A program made the position numbers and the translations under genes. This document shows, piece after piece, positions 11,151 through 20,899 of a stretch of DNA of 64,000 nucleotides. Source of the stretch: Bactericera cockerelli (Eukaryota > Arthropoda > Insecta > Hemiptera > Triozidae); contig CM044967.1 in NCBI GenBank assembly GCA_024516035.1, positions 11,173,331 through 11,237,330 on the forward strand, given 5' to 3'. The notes under the pieces were generated by a model. It searched no databases. It was given only the letters and a program-made list of their open reading frames with translations, and was not told where the DNA came from. How positions within the stretch are numbered: position 1 is the first letter of the stretch; each line of letters opens with the position of its first letter.

Positions 11151-13454
11151 ATTAGGATATTAAAAGATATGGAAAAATCCTATAATTCTGCGCTACCCAC
11201 TAAAAATTGTGATATAATAACAAAATAAACACATTTAATTATTTTTATTATTTTTTTTTAATGTATAATGTACCGACTATTATCAATATCTAAGCAATCA
11301 GATCAATTGAAAAGAAATTGGTGGATGCTCCGGACGCACCATAATTTTACGACTGTCAGTCCGATACTTTCCGACATTACTTTTTGGTAAATTTAGGTAG
11401 TTCTTTGACTGAAATTTTCAGAAGAAATATTATTTTTTTGTTGTCCATCGGTCACATCTGTACGTATATTCAAGAAGATATCACGACATTCGTTAGTGGC
11501 GTTAGTGCTGAATATCTGATATTGTCTCATAGTTTCAGAGGTAACTTAGGACCATTGTTATAGTGTTGTTATTTGTGTTCTTACAATCAAAGGTATGAGG
11601 TGTGGCATAAAAATCCTAAATAAGTGCAGCTTTTTACTGGTAAACATTCTTATGCTGTGTTTTATCCTGCAACGTGAATCTTCCTAAGTAGGAGTGAATT
11701 ACGTATTTCAATAGGATTCTTATGTCCTCACAAATATGAGGCGCTTCCATAAAACTGAAAGAATCGAGTTCAGATCCAAATCATTGTATGGACAAGGGGA
11801 CATGTACACATCCTAATTTTCTGGCAATTGACGACATCTTTATATTCTTTAAATTAAATGCTCAAGCAAGGAGACCTACCAGATCCAGGTGGTATAACGA
11901 TGTATGCTATCTTTCCGGAAAAATCTATGGAAATGGACTTTGTTTTAAGAGTATATTTGTTTTGGAAGATAAATAGTTTACCCTTGAGCTAACTAACATG
12001 CTAAATAAACTCAAATAATTGCATGAAAAATTATGATATTTATAACTTCATTGTACTCTATGGTAATAGGATAATGCGCACTGCGTTTGCACCGGATTGC
12101 ATGAGGTTTAGTTATCATTTCCTTGGTCCTCTGCGGAATATTAACTAATTGAACATATTCGTTCATAAGATGGTTTTCATATAACATACATAGATATAGC
12201 GGTTGATTATGTACATAGATATTCTATATAAAATTATACAGACATCATACATACCTAGATAAAGAAGTTATAGGTATGAACTAAACACTCAGTCGCGATC
12301 GTCTCGTTCAAAGATTTAAGATTGTAAATTTTCAGGAGACTCGCCTTGAATTTTAATAAGACTTGGGGGTTTTGTGGCGATAGAGGTGGATGCCATGGAT
12401 ATCTTCTCTGAAATATATGTATATTTTCGCCCATTCAGAATGTGTGGCTAACTCACTATCGAGTTATAGACGAGCGTCATGTGGATTTTCGTGTGTATAG
12501 GCAGACACCGAACTTGAGGTTTGAGCCACTAGTCAATTGATGTAAATCATATTGGCAAAGCGGCGGGGGGCTTGCAAGTTGGCAATTCTTTAGGCAAAAG
12601 AATATTTAGAAGCTAGAAAGTTGCCATTTGATTTAGAAAATAATATTTCATTGCTTTATTATTTGAAAAATATTGGGCTGTAATGATAGGTACCTACTTC
12701 TTATGATTCCCTGTTAACTCTATCTTAAATAGCTTCGTTGTACTCCTCACTTTTGTACAAGATTTTAACCCCAAGCTCCGATAGTAGGCTTGGCTAGTAT
12801 GGTGAATTAATGTACTGAAGGAGTCCAAAGTTCCTTTCGCCCCTGAAAGTTGTCGCTCGCCATTAAACTGTCGATAACTACCCGTCCAAAGTATCGTAAA
12901 ATTCTAGACCAAATGTCATTATCATTAAAGTAGTCGTCTCGTTTACCACGGGACACCTGGCCGGGTGAATATCTCTTCTGAGAGACAGGCTAATAAACAA
13001 GTCTATTACAAAACGAGTAGATACATTACCGCGACGCTATATTCTATACTTACACAGTAATACCACTACCAAGTACCAACAGATACAGTAATAACGCTAT
13101 TTGAGTTATTCCTAACATCTCCGAGCTATAAAAAAAGCCAGCAAAGTTTAAAATTACACTCGTCGATGTGTACAATCTGAGTCAAGGATAGCGAATGACT
13201 ATTAAACCATGTACAGATTGTACAGAGCTTTGCTATGCAACGGAATTTTTGTGTTCCTCTTGGATTTTTGTAGAGATTTTGTAATCAGTGTATTGAACTA
13301 TGTTTTTACTCATTATTACGTTCAGTAAAGTTCATTACTGAATTGTCTGCTCGATTTCTTGAAGTCTATCCATTTGATTGGGTTTCTTGTTTTTCACCAG
13401 CCTCCACAATCAACTGTATATTAATAAATCCTCAAATCATATAGTTATAGTACT
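11151..13454. other. No gene recognised
   Basis: No supported exon or transposon end. On the minus strand, TATATTTCAG at about 12412-12421 is a good acceptor and the following frame is compatible with NRF-like exon 5, but there is no GT donor before the TAA stop. Confidence 0.45.
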
Positions 13455-13617
13455 GAAACAACCAGATTTGGCGGGTGTATGTACTACTGGCTGCCCTTGC
13501 CACAGAACCCTAAGGCCTAGGCTAGAGAAGGATATGCTAGATATATTACTATATCTCAACCGGTACTATAGAAGGGGAGGTGGGGATACATAAATACAAT
13601 ACAATACAATACAATAT
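13455..13617 (+). repeat. Probable retroposon 3' end with (AATAC)n tail
   Basis: A stretch with the words GCCCTTGCCACAGAACCC and AGAAGGGGAGGTGGGGATAC ends in four ATACA units (13590-13617). A simple pentamer tail directly after GC-richer DNA is typical of non-LTR-type insertion, but I have no second copy in the window. Confidence 0.4.
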
Positions 13618-14078
13618 TCTGACAAAATGATTTTTCCTCATTACCCATTACATAAAAAACGCATTTACATACAAACAGACCATTTGATCCAAACTATGTA
13701 AAGAACCTAATTCATCTAGAAATTCTATCAGCTCAATATCGAATAAAACAAACGGTTGCAACACTATTTCTATTTATACATTCTATGCAACACTATACTT
13801 TATTAGGTACACAATATAAAGTTAAAATTATATGAATAGAGACTAATACCTTCCTTTCGTATTCAATCTTAATATGTACCTGTATAAAATCATTTTACAT
13901 GCATTCATTTATAATCAACAAAACTCCAAAACGGCTGAACCAAATAACACCAAATTTGACACCTTCTGCTATTTAAATAGGTGGTAAGAAAGGATTTTTA
14001 AAAATTCTAAATAAGACCCCAGCAACAGAAAAAAGCCATAACCCTAACCTGAAAGTACAGGGTTTTTTTGCTAGTAAG
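13618..14078. other. No gene recognised
   Basis: AT-rich intronic or intergenic DNA. The last eight bases (14071-14078, CTAGTAAG) are the left target duplication of the neighbouring hAT MITE. Confidence 0.5.
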
Positions 14079-14233
14079 CAGTGGCGTAGCCAGGGGGGGG
14101 GGGGGGGTTTGGTGACAAAACCACCCCGAAATTTCCCCAGCAAAGATACGTTAGGCAACAGGAAACCCCCCCCCCCCCGAAATCCCCTCAACCCCCCCCC
14201 CCCCCCCCAAATGTAGGTCTAGCTACGCCACTG
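14079..14233. mobile_element. hAT MITE with G/C homopolymers, 155 bp
   Basis: Terminal inverted repeats begin CAGTGGCGTAGC, and the element is flanked on both sides by the identical 8-mer CTAGTAAG (14071-14078 and 14234-14241), the duplication length of hAT transposases. The interior is extraordinary: long G runs on the left and three C runs on the right, so the arms pair G against C. It lies 35 bp downstream of NRF-like exon 5 in the following intron. Confidence 0.95.
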
Positions 14234-14268
14234 CTAGTAAGTAATAGATAATAATGGCATAAACTTAC

Positions 14269-14348
14269 CGGAGTTCTGAGGAATAACTTCAAAATATTCT
14301 AGGGCAGATGTGACTCCAATAATTGTGGCAATGATTAGGAAGAATGCT
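14269..14348 (-). CDS. NRF-6-like protein, exon 5 (first transmembrane helix)
   Basis: A TTTTCAG acceptor precedes AGCATTC and a G|GTAAGT donor follows AACTCCG. The two bases GG left by exon 4 plus A make Gly266, then residues 267-292 follow (AFFLIIATIIGVTSALEY and FEVIPQNS) with one base left over. This is the hydrophobic first transmembrane helix that follows the extracellular NRF domain in this family. The rest of the protein, an acyltransferase-3-type multi-pass membrane domain, would be encoded by exons to the left. I could not find them, so they are probably outside the window or too short to see. Confidence 0.9.
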
Positions 14349-14720
14349 CTGAAAACAAATTATAAATAGAAAATAAAACTCTGATTTTTTTTTGTAAAAA
14401 AAAATCATTGGTTATAATTTTAAGCGACACTTGTAAGTCTCTTCACTCATGTAGTTTTGTTCAAGATACAAATTATCTTTTGCTCTCAAATTTTCAAAGA
14501 AGATTCCAGAATCCAAACTCTCGGATGCCGGTACTCATCTGATTCAGAACCAGGACAAGCGCTTCAGTCCATTCAACCAGCATCGCTGGTCAAATCTAAA
14601 GAAAAGATAGCTTTACTCAACATGGACAGAAAAGATAGGCTTACTGTAGCTTTACTCTCGAAAGAGAGCCAATTAGCATGAAACAACTGTTCAGATTTCT
14701 GATACTCAATTGTGTACAAT

Positions 14721-14767
14721 TGTACATCTAATAGTAGTACAACTTCGCACTTTTTTGTTCTTTCTGA
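14721..14767 (-). repeat. Dispersed motif M, inverted copy
   Basis: The inverse of TGTACATCTAATAGTAGTAC, then AACTTCGCACTTTTTTGTTC, matches the motif M consensus. It lies in intron 4 of the NRF-like gene. Confidence 0.6.
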
Positions 14768-14844
14768 CTTAGCATGGACAAAAAAGTAGGTTTATACGTG
14801 CAAAGAAAAATAGGTTTATACTTGAATTTTATTTTAGGTTTACT

Positions 14845-15056
14845 CACTCATCATCATCATCATCGGGTGGCGTCATCGTGAACGATGGTAGCCAGACAGT
14901 GGAGGAATGACTCAGCACTTTTACCACTGTCTTTACAAGGAGGCTAATAATTGACAAGGGCCCCCAGAACCAAGCCAATGCTGGTCTACTCCCTGTTTAT
15001 AGTCCCCCAGTCAGACTGCTGGTCTACTCCCTGTTTATAGTCCCCCAGCCAACCAG
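14845..15056 (-). mobile_element. Retroposon family 6 with (ATG)n tail
   Basis: On the minus strand it runs from GGCTGGGGGACTATAAACAG through TTGGTTCTGGGGGCCCTTGT and TCCTCCACTGTCTGGCTACC to a (GAT)n tail. Copies with the same order are at 27789-27967 and 45033-45153. Here about 33 bp near the 5' end are duplicated (TCTACTCCCTGTTTATAGTC twice). It ends only some 13 bp from the splice donor of NRF-like exon 4. Confidence 0.85.
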
Positions 15057-15069
15057 ACTACTCACTCAC

Positions 15070-15278
15070 CCAGCTAAAATTGTTCCCCTGCTGGGGCTGA
15101 AGTCCTCTTTGATCTGACACATCTCCGGGTCCACTCGCACCCTGAACTTGACGCCCGTGTTGTCGAGATATCTGTGCAGGGTGGTCCTCATGGAGGTCTC
15201 CACATCGTGGGGGGAGCAGCTGGCGGGGACACAAGACGCCCAGTTGATGCTCGAAAACCTGGGGACTCTGTGGCCGGG
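15070..15278 (-). CDS. NRF-6-like protein, exon 4 (C-terminal half of NRF domain)
   Basis: Acceptor TCCTTTTCAG and donor GG|GTGAGTGAG. Starting in phase 0 after exon 3 it encodes residues 197-265: PGHRVPRFSSINWASCVPAS, then CSPHDVETSM, and later VKFRVRVDPEMCQ. The WASCVPASCS block and the RVRVDPEMCQ block are the best-known signature of the NRF (nose resistant to fluoxetine) N-terminal domain and carry its conserved cysteines. The end (GTILAG) leads into the transmembrane helix of exon 5. GC-rich codon use sets it apart from the flanking introns. Confidence 0.95.
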
Positions 15279-16078
15279 CTGAAAAGGAATTTTTCAATTT
15301 GCATTGTGGTTTGGCGTGCGAGGAACAGCATCACCATTCCTAAAAGAATTTTTCATAACCAATAATATACAACGGCGAAGACTCGAAGAACTCTGTCTAA
15401 CAGTTATAATAGATACCCTTCATATCATACAGAAACATCTATATTCAAACCAAAGTTGAACTCAAAAGAAGTTTACCAGAAAGAATGAACCTCACCAGAA
15501 AGAAGAAAGAAAGAAAAAAAAAATCTATGAATGCAATGTCCTCGATTGATTGTAATGCTGTGTCCGAAAGGCAACTACAATTTTGTGGCAGTCCGTTAAA
15601 ATAATAAATTTTAATTGTTTCTCTCTCAGACTAGAAAATGTCATTAACTTTGATGGATATTCTGAGTGTTACGGTGGATTAGACATCATGTAAACACAGA
15701 AACAGACGAGCAATAGACCAAATTAATAGTGCTGTACCTCTGTCAAACTTTGTGAGGTCAACAACCAATGTTCTATTACGATTTGTATGAGTATTACACC
15801 CAGAGGTTGAGAGTAAAAATAGAGGTGGGTAAATACCTGTAATTTTCCAAAATTATTGGAGAAATTAGGGCCAAATTACAAGACAAAATTACAGAAAAAT
15901 AAGTCTGACTGTCCCTCAAGTCGGAGTTTCAACCATTCACAGCACACTGAGGTCCTACTAGAGACTCTGGCTTATCTTTGTAGTAATGCTAATTTATAAT
16001 TTGGCCCTTGATATTTTTTCTCTCAAATTTACTGAAATGAAATTTCACAATAAGAAAGACAAGTAAAACGTTTCTCAC
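15279..16078 (-). other. Intron 3 of the NRF-6-like gene
   Basis: An 800-base intron with GTGAGA at its 5' side and TTTTCAG at its 3' side (minus strand). It holds the MITE-A copy at 15867 and otherwise no recognisable feature. Confidence 0.85.
15867..16008. mobile_element. MITE-A copy in NRF-like intron 3
   Basis: Ends AGGGCCAAATTA and TAATTTGGCCCT are perfect inverses, with TTA and TTG as candidate 3-bp flanks. The interior shares CCCTCAAGTCGGAGTTTCAA and CTGGCTTATCTTTG with other copies. It stops 70 bp from the donor side of exon 3. Confidence 0.85.
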
Positions 16079-16305
16079 GTCTTCCAGTGTACTCTTGAAG
16101 GGCGAATAGGATTTCATAAGCCTCAGAATATGCTCCAGATTGTGATTGTCTGTGTTGGACACCTCCAGCTCAATGTAGGACATGCAGTATTGTCCCTGGA
16201 CTTCGCCGCCAGGCTGTCTGGCGTTCACACAAAGGTCGTAGTCCCCGAACTGGTTTATGTTGCCGTTGAGGAGACCAGATGGGATTTTGGCCGAGCCATC
16301 GTACA
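16079..16305 (-). CDS. NRF-6-like protein, exon 3 (core of NRF domain)
   Basis: Acceptor TCTGATTTCAG precedes TGTACGATGG, and the donor is GAC|GTGAGA. The A left by exon 2 plus TG makes Met121, giving MYDGSAKIPSGLLNGNINQF, then GDYDLCVNA, and later GQYCMSYIELE. The block DxSAKxPSGLLxGN...GxYDxC and the GQYC block are classical NRF-domain landmarks. It encodes residues 121-196 and ends on a codon boundary. Two repeats press on it: a SINE-1 ends 26 bp upstream of the acceptor and a MITE-A begins 70 bp past the donor. An ORF caller would extend this reading into the intron. Confidence 0.95.
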
Positions 16306-16331
16306 CTGAAATCAGACACAATAATTATCAA

Positions 16332-16527
16332 TGAGACCTCGGTAGTTCAGTGATAAAGGCGGCACTCTGTGAATCCAGAGGTTGTGGGTTCGAAACGCAG
16401 AAAGGAGTTATCCTCCCCATCGGGGTGTTTATCACGTAATAATACGTCTGGAGCTTACTGCTGGAATAATGAGACTTAATAGTCCTAAACGGGCTGTATA
16501 AAGAAGGTGATATTATTATATTATTGA
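16332..16527 (+). mobile_element. SINE-1 copy beside exon 3
   Basis: The head has GGTAGTTCAGTG and GGTTCGAAACG, with a small deletion after the B box. The body (CTTACTGCTGGAATAATGAG) and (ATT)n tail are intact. It is antisense to the NRF-like gene and lies 26 bases upstream of the exon 3 acceptor. Confidence 0.85.
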
Positions 16528-17871
16528 TGGGATAACATAATACGGATAAATTAAAAAAGGTGTGGCTAGAAAGATCGTGGACTGATGCTGTTTAAAAAAA
16601 ACTACGTATGCACAAGATTTAAATTGTAAATTTTCGGAAAGCTGGAACTCTTTATCTTTTGATTGACAGGTTTAGTGGTTCTGTATTCAAATTCTGTGGA
16701 TCCCGCAAAAACTCTTTCGTGCCAATTTTCCGGAAATATGATTGATGAAAATATTGAGCAGAAAGTTGTAGTGGTTTTATTTTTTAATTTTCATGCCTAA
16801 CTCGTCTTACACACCCTTCGTGAATGTCAATAGTGTCAGAAGGCATTTCAATAGAATCGACTGTCAGAACGAACTAGTAGCCCATTCCAGAAGTACTTTC
16901 CACTCTCCAAATCCTCGAATATCCGTTTCAACAGTCACAAAACGCACTCTGATTGGTTGCTGCGGTCAAATTAACCAATCAGAGTGCTTTGTATGACAGT
17001 TAAAAAGGAGATTTGAAGATTATGAGAGTTGAAAGTGTTTCTGGAACGGGCTACAAGTAATCAATTTTCTCAACGTTCTCATCGGTTTTTTTCTGAAATT
17101 TTCGAAACAGAAACGGATGATTTTTCAGTTTTGTTTGAAAGATTTAATGGCGGCATAGATTTTTTCAAGGTCAATTGGTTCATTGTACCTACTAGTCTTT
17201 ATTTCTTATCGGTATTTATGTCTGATATTGATAATAGCATCAATAGTGATGAATCACCACTATATTAATCACCAGTGTCCAGTAAAGTTAAAAGATGATT
17301 CTGAATGATCAATAAATATCCTTAAGGTACAGGGTACAGTTTCTTAAATACATACGGTGTGACAAGTTTTCACTGTTCGGGAGGATATCAATTAATTTCA
17401 ATAGATGGCCTTGCAATGCAGTTAAATTGGGAAAAGGTTATAAAACTGATTACCTACGTGTAAAAATAAGAATTTTGAGATTCAGACAACTTAAATTAAC
17501 TTAACTCACTATTAATCGAAGAGTTTAAAAGCAAAGACCTTCCTCCAAGAATCTCCATCTCTGACAATCTAGACTAGAGAGAAAATGCTCAGGTAGGTAC
17601 AGAAATCTAGAGACCTCCAAATTCTTTTCTGGTATGCATCTTTGATAAGCTTGTTTTTGTTTGTTTTTTTTTGTTTGTTTATGTTTGTTATTTTTTTTAT
17701 TATCAATTATGAAATATTAATTTATTTAGCCATGTATGGTCCAGTGGTCCAGTATGAATGAAGTGACTTCTAACGTAAATTTTCTCAGAATAAAAGAGGT
17801 AGATTATTTCAAGGCCCGAATGAAAAAAAAAGGTTTCGTTCTTCCTAGAATCAGTAACTTACTCACGAATC
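16528..17871. other. Intron 2 of the NRF-like gene, remaining DNA
   Basis: Holds MITE-B at 16877 and, at 17832-17871, an older decayed unit resembling the 68-bp array (AATCAGTAACTTACTC). Otherwise AT-rich with T-rich runs near 17655-17700. The plus-strand frames at 16793-16996 and 17029-17268 lie over MITE-B and its flank and show no domain. Confidence 0.6.
16877..17054. mobile_element. MITE-B copy 1
   Basis: Imperfect inverted ends GTAGCCCATTCCAGAAGTAC and, inverted from the right, GTAGCCCGTTCCAGAAACAC. Inside are CACTCTGATTGGTTGC and its inverse CAATCAGAGTG around a short loop. A second member is at 26710-26894. Confidence 0.8.
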
Positions 17872-18543
17872 AACAAAAGGTATCACTCTTCCGGGAATCA
17901 GTAACTTACTCTGCAGCGCCCACAAGTCTAGATTGAATTAACAAAAGGTATCACTCTTCCGGGAATCAGTAACTTACTCTGCAGCGCCCACAAGTCTAGA
18001 TTGAATTAACAAAAGGTATCACTCTTCCGGGAATCAGTAACTTACTCTGCAGCGCCCACAAGTCTAGATTGAATTAACAAAAGGTATCACTCTTCCGGGA
18101 ATCAGTAACTTACTCTGCAGCGCCCACAAGTCTAGATTGAATTAACAAAAGGTATCACTCTTCCGGGAATCAGTAACTTACTCTGCAGCGCCCACAAGTC
18201 TAGATTGAATTAACAAAAGGTATCACTCTTCCGGGAATCAGTAACTTACTCTGCAGCGCCCACAAGTCTAGATTGAATTAACAAAAGGTATCACTCTTCC
18301 GGGAATCAGTAACTTACTCTGCAGCGCCCACAAGTCTAGATTGAATTAACAAAAGGTATCACTCTTCCGGGAATCAGTAACTTACTCTGCAGCGCCCACA
18401 AGTCTAGATTGAATTAACAAAAGGTATCACTCTTCCGGGAATCAGTAACTTACTCTGCAGCGCCCACAAGTCTAGATTGAATTAACAAAAGGTATCACTC
18501 TTCCGGGAATCAGTAACTTACTCTGCAGCGCCCACAAGTCTAG
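17872..18543 (-). repeat. 68-bp minisatellite made from exon 2 donor
   Basis: Ten units at exact 68-base spacing, apparently identical (starts 17872, 17940, 18008 and so on; the last lacks 8 bases). Read on the minus strand, each unit is the last 22 bases of NRF-like exon 2 (CTAGACTTGTGG...CTGCAGA) plus the first 46 bases of intron 2 (GTAAGTTACTGATTCCCGG...). Only the unit at 18476-18543 adjoins the rest of the exon; the other nine are intronic copies of the exon end with its splice donor. Confidence 0.97.
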
Positions 18544-18671
18544 GTTGCGCAAACTCTCCAGGAAGACACGACTGTGTCGGGAACATGTCGGGTTCGAACT
18601 CCGGAGAGGCACAAACGGAGGAAGGTGAGTGAAGATGTGAGATGAGATGATGCGGTTGTTGATGGCACTCG
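18522..18671 (-). CDS. NRF-6-like protein, exon 2
   Basis: An excellent acceptor (GTTCTCTTTCTGTTTCAG) precedes CGAGTGCC, and the donor CAGA|GTAAGT follows. With the A left by exon 1, CG makes Thr71, and 49 further codons are open (residues 72-120). The useful part is TCSRHSRVFLESLRNLDLWA, then LQ; joined to exon 3 it gives LWALQMYDGSAKIPSG, the standard start of the NRF domain. The last 22 bases are the seed of the 68-bp array. Reading past the donor meets TAG after 18 codons, so use of a later array donor would truncate the protein. A tRNA-like B-box word inside this exon is coincidental. Confidence 0.93.
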
Positions 18672-18725
18672 CTGAAACAGAAAGAGAACAAGATTAATCA
18701 ATCAATTGGTAAGTATCAGTATAAT

Positions 18726-18785
18726 CAGTATAAACAGAAAAGTGAGAAGTTGTACTAGATAGATATACATGAATATCAGAACATA
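18726..18785 (+). repeat. Dispersed motif M (copy 2)
   Basis: CAGTATAAACAGAAAAGTGA, then GAAGTTGTACTAGATAG and GAATATCAGAACATAC, the closest partner of the copy at 4418. Confidence 0.75.
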
Positions 18786-18840
18786 CCTGGACAGCTGTTT
18801 CGCCGCCGCCTTATCGATCAAGCTACTAAGGTGGTTCCTT
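18785..18840 (-). mobile_element. SINE-3 head fragment
   Basis: The inverse reads CCTTAGTAGCTTGATCGATA, then AGGCGGCGGCG, the 5' part of SINE-3 (A-box side). The B box and body are missing. Confidence 0.55.
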
Positions 18841-19649
18841 CTATAACCATGAGATAGGTAACCTATACCATGTTCCTATTTCTCGTACACGGAATTATTA
18901 TCCTAATGTCAAAGGTGGAATCATCACTTTCAAGCACTAGTCATACAAGGAGGGTCACAATACAATAAGGATAATACAGTATGTTTCAGAAAAGGTGGCC
19001 ACCCCCTCGTAACTTTTGAACGCGACGGAATTTTTCAATTCTGTAAAGTTCTAAGTATAGGAAGTGCCCTATGGCCCATCCTGTGGTCATACTTATTTTA
19101 GGCCCCGTTTGGCCCTTCCGGCTTTTAGGCCATATTTTTTCATTTTTCTCGCGAATTTTAAATGGAATGCTATATTTTTTATTCCTGTCTATTAAAGTCC
19201 AAATCAGGCTGAGTATAATAAGCTTTTAAATTTTTCAAAAACCTTATCAGGGGCGGAGCTGGTAGGGTGCAAAGTTCAAAACTGTTACACTCTGTATTTC
19301 AGCGTCAGTTAGATTTTTTAGTACAATTTTTATTTACATAGGTTCAAAATATTGTTTTACAACATATGAAATCAAAAAATATTCTTATTTACATTTAATC
19401 AGGGCCGTAGTTAAATTTTCGTAAAAGTACTTTTTTTCTCACGTCAATTTTTCTGAAAATTAATGGTGTTTTCGAAATTGGCATTTTTAGAGGTGAAAGT
19501 CTGCAGGGACATATGTTTTCCATGCTTAATATCGAAAGAAAACTTAACGGAGAAGCTATTAAGGTCATAAAAAAGGACATTACTATAATGTCCACGAAAT
19601 AACTTTGCTCCGTCCAAATTTCCGAAATAATCGCGAAATAAATTTTACA

Positions 19650-20480
19650 ATGGTTCGTCCAAAGAAGACAAGAAAGTCAAATATGTCAAATGTCAGCACA
19701 GAAAGTGAAGCATATGCAGAATTATTGGATAAAGAGCAAGATACAGGTGAGCTTACAAATAGAGAAATTCTGTTGAGTTTGAAACAAAAGTTAGAAGAAA
19801 TGGATTCTAGAATGAATCAGGTACTCAAGATAGTTGAGAGTCAGAAATTGAGGATTTCAGAATTAGAAAAAGAACTGGGTAATCAAAAGACTGAAAATGA
19901 AATTTTGAGAGAAGAATTTGAGAATTCACAGGAAATGATAGAAGAATTGCAACAGAGGTCAAGGCTGAATAATGTTATTATTAATGGAATCAAGCAGGAG
20001 AAAAACGAAGATATTTACAAAGTAGTGGAAAAACTGGGAATTAAAATTGGTATAGAAAATCCGTTGAAAGACATTCAAGTAGCACACAGAGTTAATTCGA
20101 CCAAGAAAGATAAAATAAAGCCCATAGTCATCCGTATGGCTAATTCCTCAACCAGAGATAAATGGACATGTGCATACCGGAAGAGTCAACTGTGGAACGA
20201 CAAAATATTTGTTAATGAGCACCTGACCAAACGAAATCAAGATTTACTTTACAAGGTAAAACAATTTAAAAAGTCCAACAACTTTAAGTATGTATGGGTA
20301 AAAGACTGTAAGATTTTGATCCGTAAAGATGAAAATGCAAGAATTTTTGCTGTAAGATGTGTTGAAGATTTGGAGAAGATACTATCCGCGAGGTCAACTC
20401 GAACTAATTCAACTCAATCTCAGTCAACGTCTGCAGATAACACTGATAGTTATCACTCTGCTGTCTCATCAAATTTTTAA
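19650..20480 (+). CDS. LINE ORF1 protein, 276 aa
   Basis: RNA-binding, RNP-forming protein of the LINE. I start at ATG 19650 (ACAATGG context); the frame is open a little further but without an ATG. Residues 1-25 are basic and polar. A long coiled coil of Glu/Lys/Leu heptads spans roughly 35-105 (LKQKLEEMDSRMNQVLKIVE, later SELEKELG). Then comes an RRM-like block starting RLNNVIINGI, with AHRVNST and KPIVIRMANSSTRDKW, and a basic C-terminal domain with VNEHLTKRNQDLLYKVK, ending in a Ser/Thr-rich tail. This is the coiled-coil/RRM/CTD plan known for L1-type ORF1 proteins and many insect LINEs. There is no CCHC zinc knuckle. Confidence 0.9.
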   Translation: MVRPKKTRKSNMSNVSTESEAYAELLDKEQDTGELTNREILLSLKQKLEEMDSRMNQVLKIVESQKLRISELEKELGNQKTENEILREEFENSQEMIEELQQRSRLNNVIINGIKQEKNEDIYKVVEKLGIKIGIENPLKDIQVAHRVNSTKKDKIKPIVIRMANSSTRDKWTCAYRKSQLWNDKIFVNEHLTKRNQDLLYKVKQFKKSNNFKYVWVKDCKILIRKDENARIFAVRCVEDLEKILSARSTRTNSTQSQSTSADNTDSYHSAVSSNF

Positions 20481-20494
20481 CATTATCAATCAAA

Positions 20495-20899
20495 ATGACG
20501 CAATTTGTTAAAATAATTTTATTTTTTTTGCATCAAACATTTATTAACTTATTTTTCTGTAAAAATCTCAATTTGTTTTATTGCCTTTTCATAATGATAA
20601 TATTTAATAATTTTTTTTCTTTGTTAAGAAAAAAACCAATTTTATTTCATAATATTGAAAACTCCATTGCTAACATTACTTTAATTTGTCAATTTCCGAA
20701 AATTAACGTCCTTTCTAAGTTGATATATAATCCAGCTAAAATAATTAATTCATTTTCCAGAGATTATTCATTCTTAATTTTTCTACATATATTCATCAAA
20801 TTTCAGTCCAAAAAATATAATAATACGATAGTGATATTTCCTACATTTAAATTTAAATTTATTATTTATTTATTCAGATCCTCTAAACCAAATGAGTAA
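20495..20899 (+). other. Open frame bridging LINE ORF1 and ORF2
   Basis: 134 codons from ATG, 14 bases after the ORF1 stop, ending in TAA eight bases into ORF2 (ATGAGTAA overlap). The translation is Phe/Ile/Asn/Lys-rich, as any AT-rich DNA would give, and I recognise no domain. It could be chance, or the overlap could serve termination-reinitiation for ORF2. Confidence 0.2.

Noticed and set aside
13973..14191. Gly/Pro-rich 72-aa protein
   Set aside because: Produced by G and C homopolymers of the hAT MITE.
15989..16321. Single 110-aa protein on the minus strand
   Set aside because: Its N-terminal residues and its last third are intron; the true exon is 16079-16305.
18580..18605. tRNA-like B box GGGTTCGAACTCCGG
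   Set aside because: It lies inside NRF-like exon 2 and has no A box; coincidence.
20495..20899. Third LINE protein as a confident call
   Set aside because: Composition is what AT-rich DNA gives by chance; kept only as a hypothesis.
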